Under the pieces are notes generated by a model. It saw nothing but the letters and a program-made list of their open reading frames with translations, had not been told where the DNA came from and did not search any database. The position numbers and the translations under genes were made by a program. A stretch of 5,828 bases of DNA from contig JALRKC010000044.1 in NCBI GenBank assembly GCA_023254955.1, positions 406 through 6,233 of the forward strand. The letters are read 5' to 3'. This DNA comes from Candidatus Nanopelagicales bacterium (GTDB lineage Bacteria; Actinomycetota; Actinomycetes; S36-B12; UBA5976). Positions 1-4,918 of the stretch are shown here, one piece after another; within the stretch, counting starts at the first letter, position 1; each line of letters opens with the position of its first letter.

Positions 1-688
1 CTGCCACAACGGTGCCTTGTAAAAGTAAATCATGGTTTCCATAAACCGCATACCAAGGTTTGTTCAAGCCTTTGGAAATAAATTTTACTCTGGCAATTTC
101 TGCAAGTTTGGGAACCTTAGGAAATCCAAATAATCTTGTTGGATCATCCTCTTCCTCTCCGACAGGGGCACCGTCTGGGTGCCAAAATTTTTTATCAAAC
201 GGAACATTGCTAGATCCGACCCACTCACTTTTTTCACTACTTCCGCTTGCTGGCTGAACTTCCCCGCCATTTAAAACTTTTAAGTACCAATCAGTTTCAT
301 TCTCTTGGGCGTTATCAGTCATGTCGCCGGTAATTACCACCGCATCAATGTTCGCTCCAGTTAAAGGCGCACTTTCAATTTCATTAATGGTGTCAACCAT
401 GGCGGCAAGTACTTGAGTCGTTAAAATTTCGTTTGCCCGATAAGTGCCGATGTGGCCTAACTCCCCACGATAGGGGCTATCAGCATCGGCGTAGCGATCT
501 AAATATTCAATTCTTGAAGGCGATTCAGCATCACAAACATGTAAATCACTCAAATGAACCAAGGCTGCCAAGGTTTTTCCCTGGGGCTTTTCGCCCAGGT
601 GGGCATCTCCGTCGGCTGTAGTTAAGTCGCGCCAGCCCAACTCATTAGCTGGCTTTGGAACAATTTTTTTCTTGTCGGTTCTACTCAT
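1..688 (-). CDS. Calcineurin-like metallophosphoesterase, PPA1498-type (5' part, truncated by window edge)
   Basis: The first 229 codons are present and the 3' end lies beyond position 1. Metallophosphoesterase metal-binding motifs appear in order: HLSDLH at residues 45-50 (D48, H50), GDMTDN at 121-126 (D122), and YGNHD at 216-220. About 90 residues separate the second and third motifs, far more than in compact calcineurin-like enzymes. That long insert, with the SPSRIEYLDR stretch after the first motif, resembles the actinobacterial PPA1498 family (TIGR03767), recognised from memory. Family members usually carry a twin-arginine signal peptide. Here the N-terminus is MSRTDKKKIV with no hydrophobic segment, and an in-frame TAA sits five codons upstream of the ATG, so no signal peptide is missed and a cytoplasmic location is suggested. 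No Shine-Dalgarno is visible. The substrate is unknown; hydrolysis of a phosphomono- or diester is inferred from the family. The gene follows doxX in the same direction, 77 bp away and past a terminator. Confidence 0.85.
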   Translation of the reverse strand, partial: MSRTDKKKIVPKPANELGWRDLTTADGDAHLGEKPQGKTLAALVHLSDLHVCDAESPSRIEYLDRYADADSPYRGELGHIGTYRANEILTTQVLAAMVDTINEIESAPLTGANIDAVVITGDMTDNAQENETDWYLKVLNGGEVQPASGSSEKSEWVGSSNVPFDKKFWHPDGAPVGEEEDDPTRLFGFPKVPKLAEIARVKFISKGLNKPWYAVYGNHDLLLQGTVVA

Positions 689-697
689 TTGAGTAGC

Positions 698-706
698 AGA
701 TTATCA
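698..706 (-). promoter_or_regulatory. Candidate extended -10 promoter of the metallophosphoesterase gene
   Basis: The minus strand reads TGA-TAATCT, an extended -10 (TGN plus TANNNT). Its end lies 9 nt before the ATG, so transcription would begin at or within a few bases of the start codon. This agrees with the absence of a Shine-Dalgarno and points to a leaderless or near-leaderless mRNA. No -35 is recognisable, and that position falls in the doxX terminator stem. This is inference from short motifs. Confidence 0.35.
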
Positions 707-718
707 GTCAGAATTATT

Positions 719-747
719 AAAACCCCGTCAGTAATGGACGGGGTTTT
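719..747 (-). terminator. Bidirectional intrinsic terminator after doxX
   Basis: A perfect 11-bp stem (arms 719-729 and 737-747) closes a 7-nt loop. Each arm has a CCCC or GGGG block flanked by A4 or T4, so a U-tract follows the hairpin on either strand. It sits 19 bp past the doxX stop codon and 30 bp before the metallophosphoesterase ATG. It therefore ends doxX transcription and largely separates the two genes. Confidence 0.85.
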
Positions 748-765
748 AATTGGTGTCTGGAGTAG

Positions 766-1185
766 CTACATATTAAAAAGTGAAGCGGTACCCAAAACTA
801 AGCCAAGATCGTTTCCAAACTTGACAAATAGGTAAAAAATGATCAAGGCGGCGCCTGCCAAAGAAATGTCTTTGTTGAAGGCAACTTGCTCGTTCATTTT
901 TGCCATCGGATCTGTTTCTTTCCAATAGGCATGCATCAAAAATGCAGTTGGGATCAAAAAGGCAGCAAGTAACAGCGCACCCAAATCTCCGTAGAATCCG
1001 GTTAGCACCAATAAAGCGCCAACAATTATCACAATTCCAGAGATGATTGTGCTGGCCTTTGCTGCAGGTACTCCCTTGCTTTGGGCGTATCCAGCCATCG
1101 CGGCGGTAGCGGTCAAGTGTCCGACGCCTGAAGCCAAGAACAGCAAGGCGAACAAGATACGTCCTACTAAGAAAATGATTTCCAT
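766..1185 (-). CDS. DoxX family integral membrane protein
   Basis: This 139-residue protein has four predicted membrane segments, at about residues 3-24, 43-62, 66-87 and 105-124. That is the usual DoxX topology and length. Family features are the first-helix pattern RILFALLFLASGVGHL and the FNKDISLAGAAL segment (103-114), which corresponds to the conserved F-x-K-N/D...GA region before the last helix. DoxX proteins are named after a subunit of archaeal thiosulfate:quinone oxidoreductase. In mycobacteria a DoxX protein forms a membrane complex with SodA and SseA linked to oxidative and thiol stress. No such partners are visible here, so a redox or detoxification role is only a family-level inference. 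The ATG is preceded by AGAAAGAG, a weak Shine-Dalgarno. The gene appears monocistronic, with its own promoter, a palindromic operator candidate and terminators on both sides. It is separated from the ribosomal operon by the rplL terminator. Confidence 0.88.
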   Translation of the reverse strand: MEIIFLVGRILFALLFLASGVGHLTATAAMAGYAQSKGVPAAKASTIISGIVIIVGALLVLTGFYGDLGALLLAAFLIPTAFLMHAYWKETDPMAKMNEQVAFNKDISLAGAALIIFYLFVKFGNDLGLVLGTASLFNM

Positions 1186-1240
1186 TTGTCTCTTTCTAGA
1201 TTCGATTAAAGCTAACCATTCGGTTTGAATGGCTTGGCTT

Positions 1241-1268
1241 AGCCTAGCAGATTTAGTTGAAATTTCAA
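1241..1268 (-). promoter_or_regulatory. Predicted doxX promoter
   Basis: On the minus strand, -35 TTGAAA (1263-1268) and -10 TAGGCT (1241-1246) are separated by 16 nt. The -10 is preceded by TGC, giving an extended -10. The predicted start near 1234 leaves a leader of about 50 nt before the doxX ATG. It is the best sigma-70-like match between the rplL terminator and doxX. The assignment rests on motif and position only. Confidence 0.5.
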
Positions 1269-1271
1269 CTA
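1254..1271. promoter_or_regulatory. 18-bp perfect palindrome, candidate MarR-type operator of doxX
   Basis: TAGTTGAAATTTCAACTA reads identically on both strands. It covers the predicted -35 and part of the spacer of the doxX promoter, where a bound dimer would block RNA polymerase. Its size, AT-rich centre and TTGAA/TTCAA half-sites resemble operators of MarR-family repressors, which often control small redox or detoxification genes. No regulator gene lies in the window, so the factor is unknown. Confidence 0.5.
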
Positions 1272-1282
1272 TCTGTGGGCAA

Positions 1283-1311
1283 TAAAAAAGCCCCCAATTT
1301 AGGGGGCTTTT
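1283..1311 (-). terminator. Intrinsic terminator of the ribosomal operon (after rplL)
   Basis: A 10-bp stem with arms AAAAGCCCCC (1286-1295) and GGGGGCTTTT (1302-1311) closes a 6-nt loop. On the minus strand the stem is followed by TTTTTTATT. It begins 14 bp after the rplL stop, so rplJL transcription ends here rather than reading into another gene. Confidence 0.92.
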
Positions 1312-1325
1312 AAATTTTTTTAGAG

Positions 1326-1718
1326 TTACTTGATACTGACTTTTCCACCAGCAGCTTCGATAACTTCTTTAGCCTTGTCTGCAGTCTCTTTGTTGACCTT
1401 CTCCAAGACTGGCTTTGGTGCACCTTCAACCAAATCCTTGGCTTCCTTCAAGCCTAGGTTGGTTAGGGTACGAACTTCCTTAATAACTTGGATCTTCTTG
1501 TCTCCGCCGTCTTCCAAGATGACATCGAATTCATCTTGATCAGCAGCTGCAGAATCTCCACCAGCAGCTCCACCGGCAGCAGGTGCAGCAGCAACAGCTA
1601 CTGGGGCTGCGGCGGTTACGCCGAAGGTATCTTCGAATGACTTAACAAAGTCTGCTAATTCGATTAGCGACATTTCTTTGAATGCAGCGAGCAATTCGTC
1701 GTTACTCAACTTCGCCAT
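1326..1718 (-). CDS. rplL: 50S ribosomal protein L7/L12
   Basis: This 130-residue acidic stalk protein recruits and stimulates the translational GTPases (EF-Tu, EF-G, IF2, RF3) on the 50S subunit. The N-terminal dimerisation and L10-binding domain covers residues 1-33. An Ala/Gly/Pro-rich flexible hinge covers about 34-60. The C-terminal factor-binding domain covers 62-130, with the characteristic [20 protein letters not shown] and [16 protein letters not shown] segments. Length and domain plan are normal. The ATG lies inside the 3' end of rplJ: the frames overlap by 17 bp, and the Shine-Dalgarno GGAAGG is within rplJ coding sequence about 11 nt before the start. Translation of rplL is therefore likely coupled to that of rplJ, although L7/L12 is needed in several copies per L10. 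Transcription ends at the terminator just downstream. rpoB, the frequent next gene, is not present before doxX. Confidence 0.97.
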   Translation of the reverse strand: MAKLSNDELLAAFKEMSLIELADFVKSFEDTFGVTAAAPVAVAAAPAAGGAAGGDSAAADQDEFDVILEDGGDKKIQVIKEVRTLTNLGLKEAKDLVEGAPKPVLEKVNKETADKAKEVIEAAGGKVSIK

Positions 1719-2376
1719 TTTGGGCGCTTCCTTCCGTTACAGGTTCGGTACTTACTTCTTCAGCAGCAGTTGCTGCTTCAGCTTGTGGGGCCTCGGCAGC
1801 TTCTGCTGCAGGGGCGGTTTCAGTTTGGGTTGCTGGTGCGCTTGCAGCCAAAACTGATGGATCAGCTTGGGCTTTAGCTTGCAAGGCTCCAAATACTCTT
1901 GCCGCTTGTGAAAGCGGGGCGGCAAATAAATACACCGCTTGAGTTAGCGATGCGTTCATAGCTCCAGCAAGTTTCGCTAAAAGTACTTCGCGAGATTCCA
2001 AATCGGCAAGGCGCATGATTTCCTTGGCCGACATAACTTTGCCGTCCATATATGCACCCTTGATTACCAAGGTGGGGTTCTCTTTTGCGAAGGTCTTTAA
2101 GCCTTTAGCGGTTTCTACTGGATCGCCTTCAACGAATGCCAAGGCACTTGGGCCTTTGAGCATTTCATCTAGGCCTTCGACGCCAGCATCTTTAGCAGCC
2201 AAACGAGAAATGGTGTTCTTAACTACTGCATAAGTAGTCTTTGGGCCCAACGCGCGACGCAACTCTTTTAATTGCGAAACGGTGAGTCCACGGTATTCGG
2301 TCAATACAGTTGCTGCCGCGTTACGAAATTTTTCCGTAACCTCAGCTAGCGCTGCTGACTTTTCAGCCCGTGACAA
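1702..2376 (-). CDS. rplJ: 50S ribosomal protein L10
   Basis: L10 is the base of the ribosomal stalk. It binds the L11 region of 23S rRNA and carries L7/L12 dimers on its C-terminal helix. The RNA-binding domain is at about residues 1-135, including [31 protein letters not shown] and the [12 protein letters not shown] segment. The L12-binding helix region follows at about 138-170. Residues from about 175 to 224 form a low-complexity Ala/Glu/Pro/Thr tail. This makes the protein roughly 50 residues longer than many bacterial L10 proteins, as is common in Actinobacteria. The start codon is TTG, chosen because GAGGAG lies 5 nt upstream and the encoded N-terminus matches the family's M-x-R-A-x-K start. 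The 3' end overlaps rplL by 17 bp. A 223-bp leader with an L10-type RNA site and a terminator hairpin precedes it, indicating autogenous control. Confidence 0.96.
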   Translation of the reverse strand: MSRAEKSAALAEVTEKFRNAAATVLTEYRGLTVSQLKELRRALGPKTTYAVVKNTISRLAAKDAGVEGLDEMLKGPSALAFVEGDPVETAKGLKTFAKENPTLVIKGAYMDGKVMSAKEIMRLADLESREVLLAKLAGAMNASLTQAVYLFAAPLSQAARVFGALQAKAQADPSVLAASAPATQTETAPAAEAAEAPQAEAATAAEEVSTEPVTEGSAQNGEVE

Positions 2377-2381
2377 TTGAA

Positions 2382-2399
2382 CTCCTCTTTAAATCGAGG
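2382..2399 (-). promoter_or_regulatory. rplJ Shine-Dalgarno with possible masking hairpin
   Basis: GAGGAG (2382-2387) lies 5 nt before the TTG start and fixes it. On the RNA, CCUC (2396-2399) can pair with GAGG (2384-2387) across an 8-nt loop, covering the Shine-Dalgarno. The four-pair stem is weak, so any translational control through it is speculative. The ribosome-binding assignment itself is strong. Confidence 0.7.
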
Positions 2400-2411
2400 C
2401 TGGTTAGATCG

Positions 2412-2446
2412 CTAAATAACAAAACCCAACACGCAAGTGTGTTGGG
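2412..2446 (-). terminator. Terminator/attenuator hairpin in the rplJ leader
   Basis: On the minus strand, an 8-bp stem CCCAACAC/GTGTTGGG (2425-2446) with a 6-nt loop is followed by TTTTGTTATTT. This has the form of an intrinsic terminator but lies upstream of rplJ, between the L10-type RNA site and the rplJ ribosome-binding site. Its placement suggests premature termination regulated by L10, the attenuation architecture known for the Bacillus subtilis rplJL leader. I could not identify a convincing antiterminator pairing. Confidence 0.72.
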
Positions 2447-2460
2447 CAAAATAAATTTAC

Positions 2461-2545
2461 CTGTTTTCACCTGCGCGGGCGTTGCTTTAGCAACCTTAAC
2501 TTTCAAAGTTTCCCTTGAAAGACCAGCGGTCTTTGGCTTGACTGG
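2461..2545 (-). ncRNA. L10-binding leader RNA (ribosomal protein L10 leader)
   Basis: This segment of the rplJ 5' leader matches, from memory, the actinobacterial form of the L10 leader (Rfam L10_leader). The minus strand carries GCCAAAGACCGCTGGTC (2521-2537) and later GCCCGCGCAGGTG at about 2468-2480, the two sides of the conserved kink-containing site that mimics L10's rRNA target. Between them are a 9-bp hairpin with one G-U pair and a GAAA tetraloop (2499-2520) and a short hairpin GTTGC-TAAA-GCAAC (about 2482-2495). When L10-L12 is in excess it would bind here and lower rplJL expression. The downstream terminator hairpin offers a mechanism. The exact boundaries and fold are estimated by eye. 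Confidence 0.78.
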
Positions 2546-2555
2546 ATTAGTTAGA

Positions 2556-2592
2556 TTACCCGCCGGATGGGGTTGGTCACCCGGCGGGGTAA
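2556..2592 (-). other. GC-rich hairpin just after rplA
   Basis: Arms TTACCCGCCGG (2556-2566) and CCGGCGGGGTAA (2581-2592) pair over 11 bp with one bulged base and a 14-nt loop. The feature starts about 8 bp after the rplA stop. On the minus strand the hairpin is followed by TAATCTAACTAATCC, not a U-tract, so it is not a canonical intrinsic terminator. It could protect or process the rplA 3' end, cause pausing, or be a weak terminator. Its GC-richness stands out from the surroundings. Confidence 0.55.
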
Positions 2593-2599
2593 CTCTTTT

Positions 2600-3301
2600 C
2601 TAGGCTTCTTGCGCCTGGGCGCCAGCTACTTCGACCCTGATTCCTGGGCCCATCGCGCTGGACATAGTAATTTTCTTGATGTAGCGACCTTTTGATGAAG
2701 ATGGCTTGGCGCGCATAATTTCGTCATAAGCCGCCGTGAAGTTCTCTGCTAGTTGCTGTTCTGAGAACGAAGCTCGGCCAATCGGAAAATGCAAATTAGC
2801 GTGCTTGTCGGTTCTAAATTCAATCTTTCCGCCCTTAATGTCTGCTACCGCTTTGGCAACATCCATGGTTACGGTTCCTGTTTTTGGATTCGGCATTAAG
2901 CCTCTGGGTCCTAGGACCTTACCCAAACGACCAACCTTGCCCATCAAATCTGGGGTAGAGACAACCGCGTCGTAATTGGTGTAACCACCAGAAACTTTTT
3001 CAATTAAATCATCTGAGCCAACTTCATCGGCTCCTGCTTGACGCGCTTCTTCAGCTTTTTCGCCTGCGGCAAAAACAATTACGCGAGCAGTTTTACCCGT
3101 GCCATGTGGCAAGTTAACCGTTCCGCGCACTAATTGATCTGCTTTTTTTGGGTCCACTCCCAAGCCAATAGCCACAACCACCGTGGCGTCAAACTTCACT
3201 TTGGAAGTTTCCTTAGCTAACTTTGCTGCCTCAACCGGGCTATAGCCTTTGTTTTCATCTACTAACTCCGCTGCTTTGCGGTAGTTCTTACTGCGTTTCA
3301 T
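2600..3301 (-). CDS. rplA: 50S ribosomal protein L1
   Basis: L1 forms the mobile stalk next to the ribosomal E site, binds 23S rRNA and helps release deacylated tRNA. In many bacteria it also represses its own operon by binding the mRNA. The 233-residue product has the normal family length. The family signature [22 protein letters not shown] lies at residues 121-142, and the C-terminal MGPGIRVEV stretch at 218-226 completes domain I. An in-frame GTG 17 codons upstream would give a longer protein, but [10 protein letters not shown] is chosen because AAGGAG lies 5 nt before this ATG and typical L1 proteins begin with M-x-x-S-K-x-Y/R. The gene follows rplK after 65 bp, which contain a possible structured RNA element. 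It is followed by a GC-rich hairpin and the rplJ leader. Confidence 0.97.
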   Translation of the reverse strand: MKRSKNYRKAAELVDENKGYSPVEAAKLAKETSKVKFDATVVVAIGLGVDPKKADQLVRGTVNLPHGTGKTARVIVFAAGEKAEEARQAGADEVGSDDLIEKVSGGYTNYDAVVSTPDLMGKVGRLGKVLGPRGLMPNPKTGTVTMDVAKAVADIKGGKIEFRTDKHANLHFPIGRASFSEQQLAENFTAAYDEIMRAKPSSSKGRYIKKITMSSAMGPGIRVEVAGAQAQEA

Positions 3302-3306
3302 TTCTG

Positions 3307-3312
3307 CTCCTT
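3307..3312 (-). promoter_or_regulatory. rplA Shine-Dalgarno that decides the start
   Basis: AAGGAG lies 5 nt before the ATG at 3301. It rules out the longer reading from the in-frame GTG at 3352, which has no comparable site and would begin only 14 bp after the rplK stop codon. Confidence 0.85.
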
Positions 3313-3321
3313 TTGCAGTTT

Positions 3322-3353
3322 GTGGTTTGCGAGTCGCAGTCGACCCTCCCACG
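3322..3353 (-). promoter_or_regulatory. Possible structured element between rplK and rplA (candidate L1 target)
   Basis: In the 65-bp gap the RNA can pair GUGG (3349-3352) with CCAC (3322-3325), enclosing a small hairpin GUCG-ACUG-CGAC (3333-3344). The GUGGGAGGG strand resembles a motif I recall in actinobacterial rplK-rplA gaps. L1 commonly represses its own mRNA by binding an rRNA-like site. The stems are short and the similarity to a true L1 site is unverified. Confidence 0.3.
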
Positions 3354-3366
3354 CTTTCTTTTGGTG

Positions 3367-3798
3367 TTATCCCTCTACAACGATGCCCATGGAACGCGCA
3401 GTTCCGGCAACAATTTTCATCGCTGCATCAACATCATTTGCATTGAGATCCTTCATTTTGGTTTCAGCGATCTCGCGTACTTGAGCGGAGGTCACTTTGC
3501 CAACTTTGTTTTTCAAAGGGTTGTCAGTTCCTTTTTCAATTCCTGCTGCTTTCAAAAGCATTCTTGAAGCTGGTGGAGTCTTGGTGATGAAATCAAATGA
3601 ACGGTCTTCATAAACAGTAATTTCTACTGGAATGATTTGACCTTTTTGCGATTCAGTTGCCGCGTTGTAAGCCTTGCAAAAATCCATGATGTTCACACCA
3701 TGTTGACCAAGAGCTGGCCCTACTGGTGGAGCTGGGTTTGCGCCGCCAGCTTGAATCTGCAACTTGATTAATCCAACAACCTTTTTCTTAGGTGCCAT
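3367..3798 (-). CDS. rplK: 50S ribosomal protein L11
   Basis: L11 binds the GTPase-associated region of 23S rRNA at the base of the L7/L12 stalk. It is the target site of thiostrepton-class antibiotics and is needed for RelA activation. The 143-residue product has the normal length. The N-terminal domain includes the proline-rich [20 protein letters not shown] segment (21-40), containing the residues that contact thiopeptides. The C-terminal rRNA-binding domain carries the family signature around [20 protein letters not shown] (114-133). Nothing in the proline loop suggests a resistance substitution by eye. The ATG is preceded by AGAGGA about 11 nt upstream, which begins at the nusG stop region. 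The nusG-rplK gap is only 18 bp, so the two genes are surely co-transcribed and possibly translationally coupled. Confidence 0.97.
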   Translation of the reverse strand: MAPKKKVVGLIKLQIQAGGANPAPPVGPALGQHGVNIMDFCKAYNAATESQKGQIIPVEITVYEDRSFDFITKTPPASRMLLKAAGIEKGTDNPLKNKVGKVTSAQVREIAETKMKDLNANDVDAAMKIVAGTARSMGIVVEG

Positions 3799-3816
3799 TT
3801 CTTTTTTCTTCCTCTA

Positions 3817-4572
3817 CTAGTTCTTTTGCACTTGATTGAAGCCGAGTTCTACAGGAGTTTCACGGCCAAAGATTTCTACTAAGCCGACTACCTTCTGAGA
3901 ATCTGCGTTTATTTCGCTGATGGTGGCTTGCAAAGTTGCAAAAGGACCATCTATCACTGTTACAGAATCGCCAACTGAAAAATCAACCACGCTAACTTCT
4001 TTAATCGTGGTGGTTTGGCCGCCAGCACCGGTAACAATTTTCTTTTCTGGCTTAGGAGCCAAGATCGCAACTACTTCAGGCAAGCTCAAAGGTGCCGGCG
4101 TGTGTGCATGACCTACAAAACCAGTAACACCCGGAGTGTGCCTTACTGCTCCCCATGATTCATCAGTTAAATCCATGCGCACCAAAACATAACCAGGGAA
4201 TTTATTTCTGCGAATTTGTTTTCTTTGCCCTTGCTTAATTTCAGTGACTTCTTCAATCGGAACTTCTACTTGATAAATGTAATCTTCCATATTCAATGAA
4301 TTAATACGGTTCTCTATGTTGCTCTTTACACGATTCTCTAGGCCAGCATAGGAATGAACTACGTACCATTCTCCTGGCAAAATTCTCATCTTTTCTGCAA
4401 AAGCGGTTACCGGGTCTATTTCCGCTTCTTCGGCAGGCGCAACTTCTTCTGCTTGTTCTACCGGAGTTTCTTCAACTGTTACTTCAATAATTGGCTCGGC
4501 GACAGTTTCTTCAACGACTGTTTCAGCAGGCGCTAGAACTTCTTCGCTATGAGAAAACGGTGAATCAGTCAC
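3817..4572 (-). CDS. nusG: Transcription termination/antitermination factor NusG
   Basis: NusG binds RNA polymerase through its NGN domain. Its KOW domain contacts either Rho or ribosomal protein S10, linking transcription to termination or to the leading ribosome. The NGN domain is at about residues 66-172 ([20 protein letters not shown], then [17 protein letters not shown] and [10 protein letters not shown]). The KOW domain is at about 198-250, with [19 protein letters not shown] and the [14 protein letters not shown] end. Residues 1-62 form a Glu/Val/Pro-rich acidic extension, which makes the protein 251 residues against about 180 in E. coli. Such extensions are usual in Actinobacteria. 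The start is GTG, supported by AAGGA 10 nt upstream and an 18-bp gap from secE. An internal ATG at residue 62 would remove only the extension and has no better ribosome-binding site. Confidence 0.95.
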   Translation of the reverse strand: MTDSPFSHSEEVLAPAETVVEETVAEPIIEVTVEETPVEQAEEVAPAEEAEIDPVTAFAEKMRILPGEWYVVHSYAGLENRVKSNIENRINSLNMEDYIYQVEVPIEEVTEIKQGQRKQIRRNKFPGYVLVRMDLTDESWGAVRHTPGVTGFVGHAHTPAPLSLPEVVAILAPKPEKKIVTGAGGQTTTIKEVSVVDFSVGDSVTVIDGPFATLQATISEINADSQKVVGLVEIFGRETPVELGFNQVQKN

Positions 4573-4590
4573 GTTAATTAATTCCTTTTC

Positions 4591-4818
4591 CTATGATCCA
4601 AAAATAAAGAGTGCTACTTGGGTAAATAAAAAGTCAAATGCCGCAATGATCAAAGCCACGATAACCACAAAAACTAAAACCACCACGGTGTAATTAAATA
4701 ATTGAAAACGAGTTGGCCAAACAACTTTCTTTAGTTCAGCTACAACTTGACGGACAAAAGTGATGGCGCGCTGGATGAAGTTCTTACCTTCAACCGTTGT
4801 TGGAGTCGCTTCGCTCAC
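4591..4818 (-). CDS. secE: Preprotein translocase subunit SecE
   Basis: SecE is the small clamp subunit that stabilises SecY in the inner-membrane SecYEG channel. The 75-residue product is the single-span type found in Gram-positive bacteria. It has a short polar N-terminus, an amphipathic segment with the conserved VVAELKKVVWPTR motif (residues 25-37, W34-P35), then one hydrophobic transmembrane helix at about 42-66 and a short tail. The start is GTG at 4818, preceded by GAGG with a 5-nt spacer. An in-frame ATG at 4872 lies inside the tRNA gene and would add 18 residues translated from tRNA sequence, so it is rejected. The gene begins 24 bp after the encoded CCA of tRNA-Trp and is followed by nusG after 18 bp. 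This is the common secE-nusG pairing. Confidence 0.95.
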   Translation of the reverse strand: MSEATPTTVEGKNFIQRAITFVRQVVAELKKVVWPTRFQLFNYTVVVLVFVVIVALIIAAFDFLFTQVALFIFGS

Positions 4819-4823
4819 TTTTT

Positions 4824-4827
4824 CCTC
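4824..4827 (-). promoter_or_regulatory. secE Shine-Dalgarno that decides the GTG start
   Basis: GAGG, followed by AAAAA and the GTG start, lies in the 24-bp gap between tRNA-Trp and secE. A second GTG 11 bp upstream is out of frame and meets a stop within five codons. The site therefore supports the 75-residue SecE. Confidence 0.75.
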
Positions 4828-4842
4828 ACTTTTTGGTTTTAT

Positions 4843-4918
4843 TGGCAGGGGCGACAGGAGTCGAACCTGCAACCGCCGGTTTTGGAGACCGGTGCGCTAC
4901 CAATTGCGCCACACCCCT
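4843..4918 (-). tRNA. tRNA-Trp (anticodon CCA), 3' CCA encoded
   Basis: A full cloverleaf folds by eye: 7-bp acceptor stem AGGGGTG/CGCCCCT with one G-U pair, 4-bp D stem GCGC/GCGC, 5-bp anticodon stem CCGGT/ACCGG, and 5-bp T stem GCAGG/CCTGT with loop TTCGACT. The anticodon loop CTCCAAA gives anticodon CCA (plus-strand 4883-4885), decoding UGG as tryptophan. The body is 73 nt (4846-4918) with discriminator G73, a tryptophan identity element, and the terminal CCA is genome-encoded at 4843-4845. Its place just upstream of secE is characteristic of Actinobacteria. No terminator separates it from secE, so it is probably cut from a tRNA-secE-nusG transcript by RNase P and 3' processing. A hairpin abuts its 5' end. 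Confidence 0.97.

Noticed and set aside
168..184. GGCACC-N5-GGTGCC inverted repeat
   Set aside because: It is a six-bp stem inside coding sequence with no regulatory context.
85..270. Minus-strand open frame of 61 codons
   Set aside because: It overlaps the metallophosphoesterase in another frame and has no recognisable features. The metallophosphoesterase frame is continuous through it.
579..598. Inverted repeat CCTGGG...CCCAGG in the early metallophosphoesterase gene
   Set aside because: It lies in codons of a continuous frame, without a U-tract, and is probably incidental to codon choice.
1682..1942. Plus-strand Ala/Ser-rich open frame
   Set aside because: It is the reverse reading of the low-complexity L10 tail (GCA/GCT codons), not a gene.
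3302..3352. An N-terminal extension of L1 starting at a GTG 17 codons upstream
   Set aside because: The downstream ATG has AAGGAG at ideal spacing and gives the usual L1 length and N-terminus. The extension is translated spacer.
3223..3567. Plus-strand open frame of 114 codons, hydrophobic and Cys/Phe-rich
   Set aside because: It is antisense to rplA and rplK, with composition expected from reverse-reading ribosomal genes and no ribosome-binding site support.
4819..4872. An 18-residue longer SecE starting at an ATG inside the tRNA gene
   Set aside because: It would translate tRNA-Trp sequence. The GTG at 4818 has its own GAGG site and fits SecE length.
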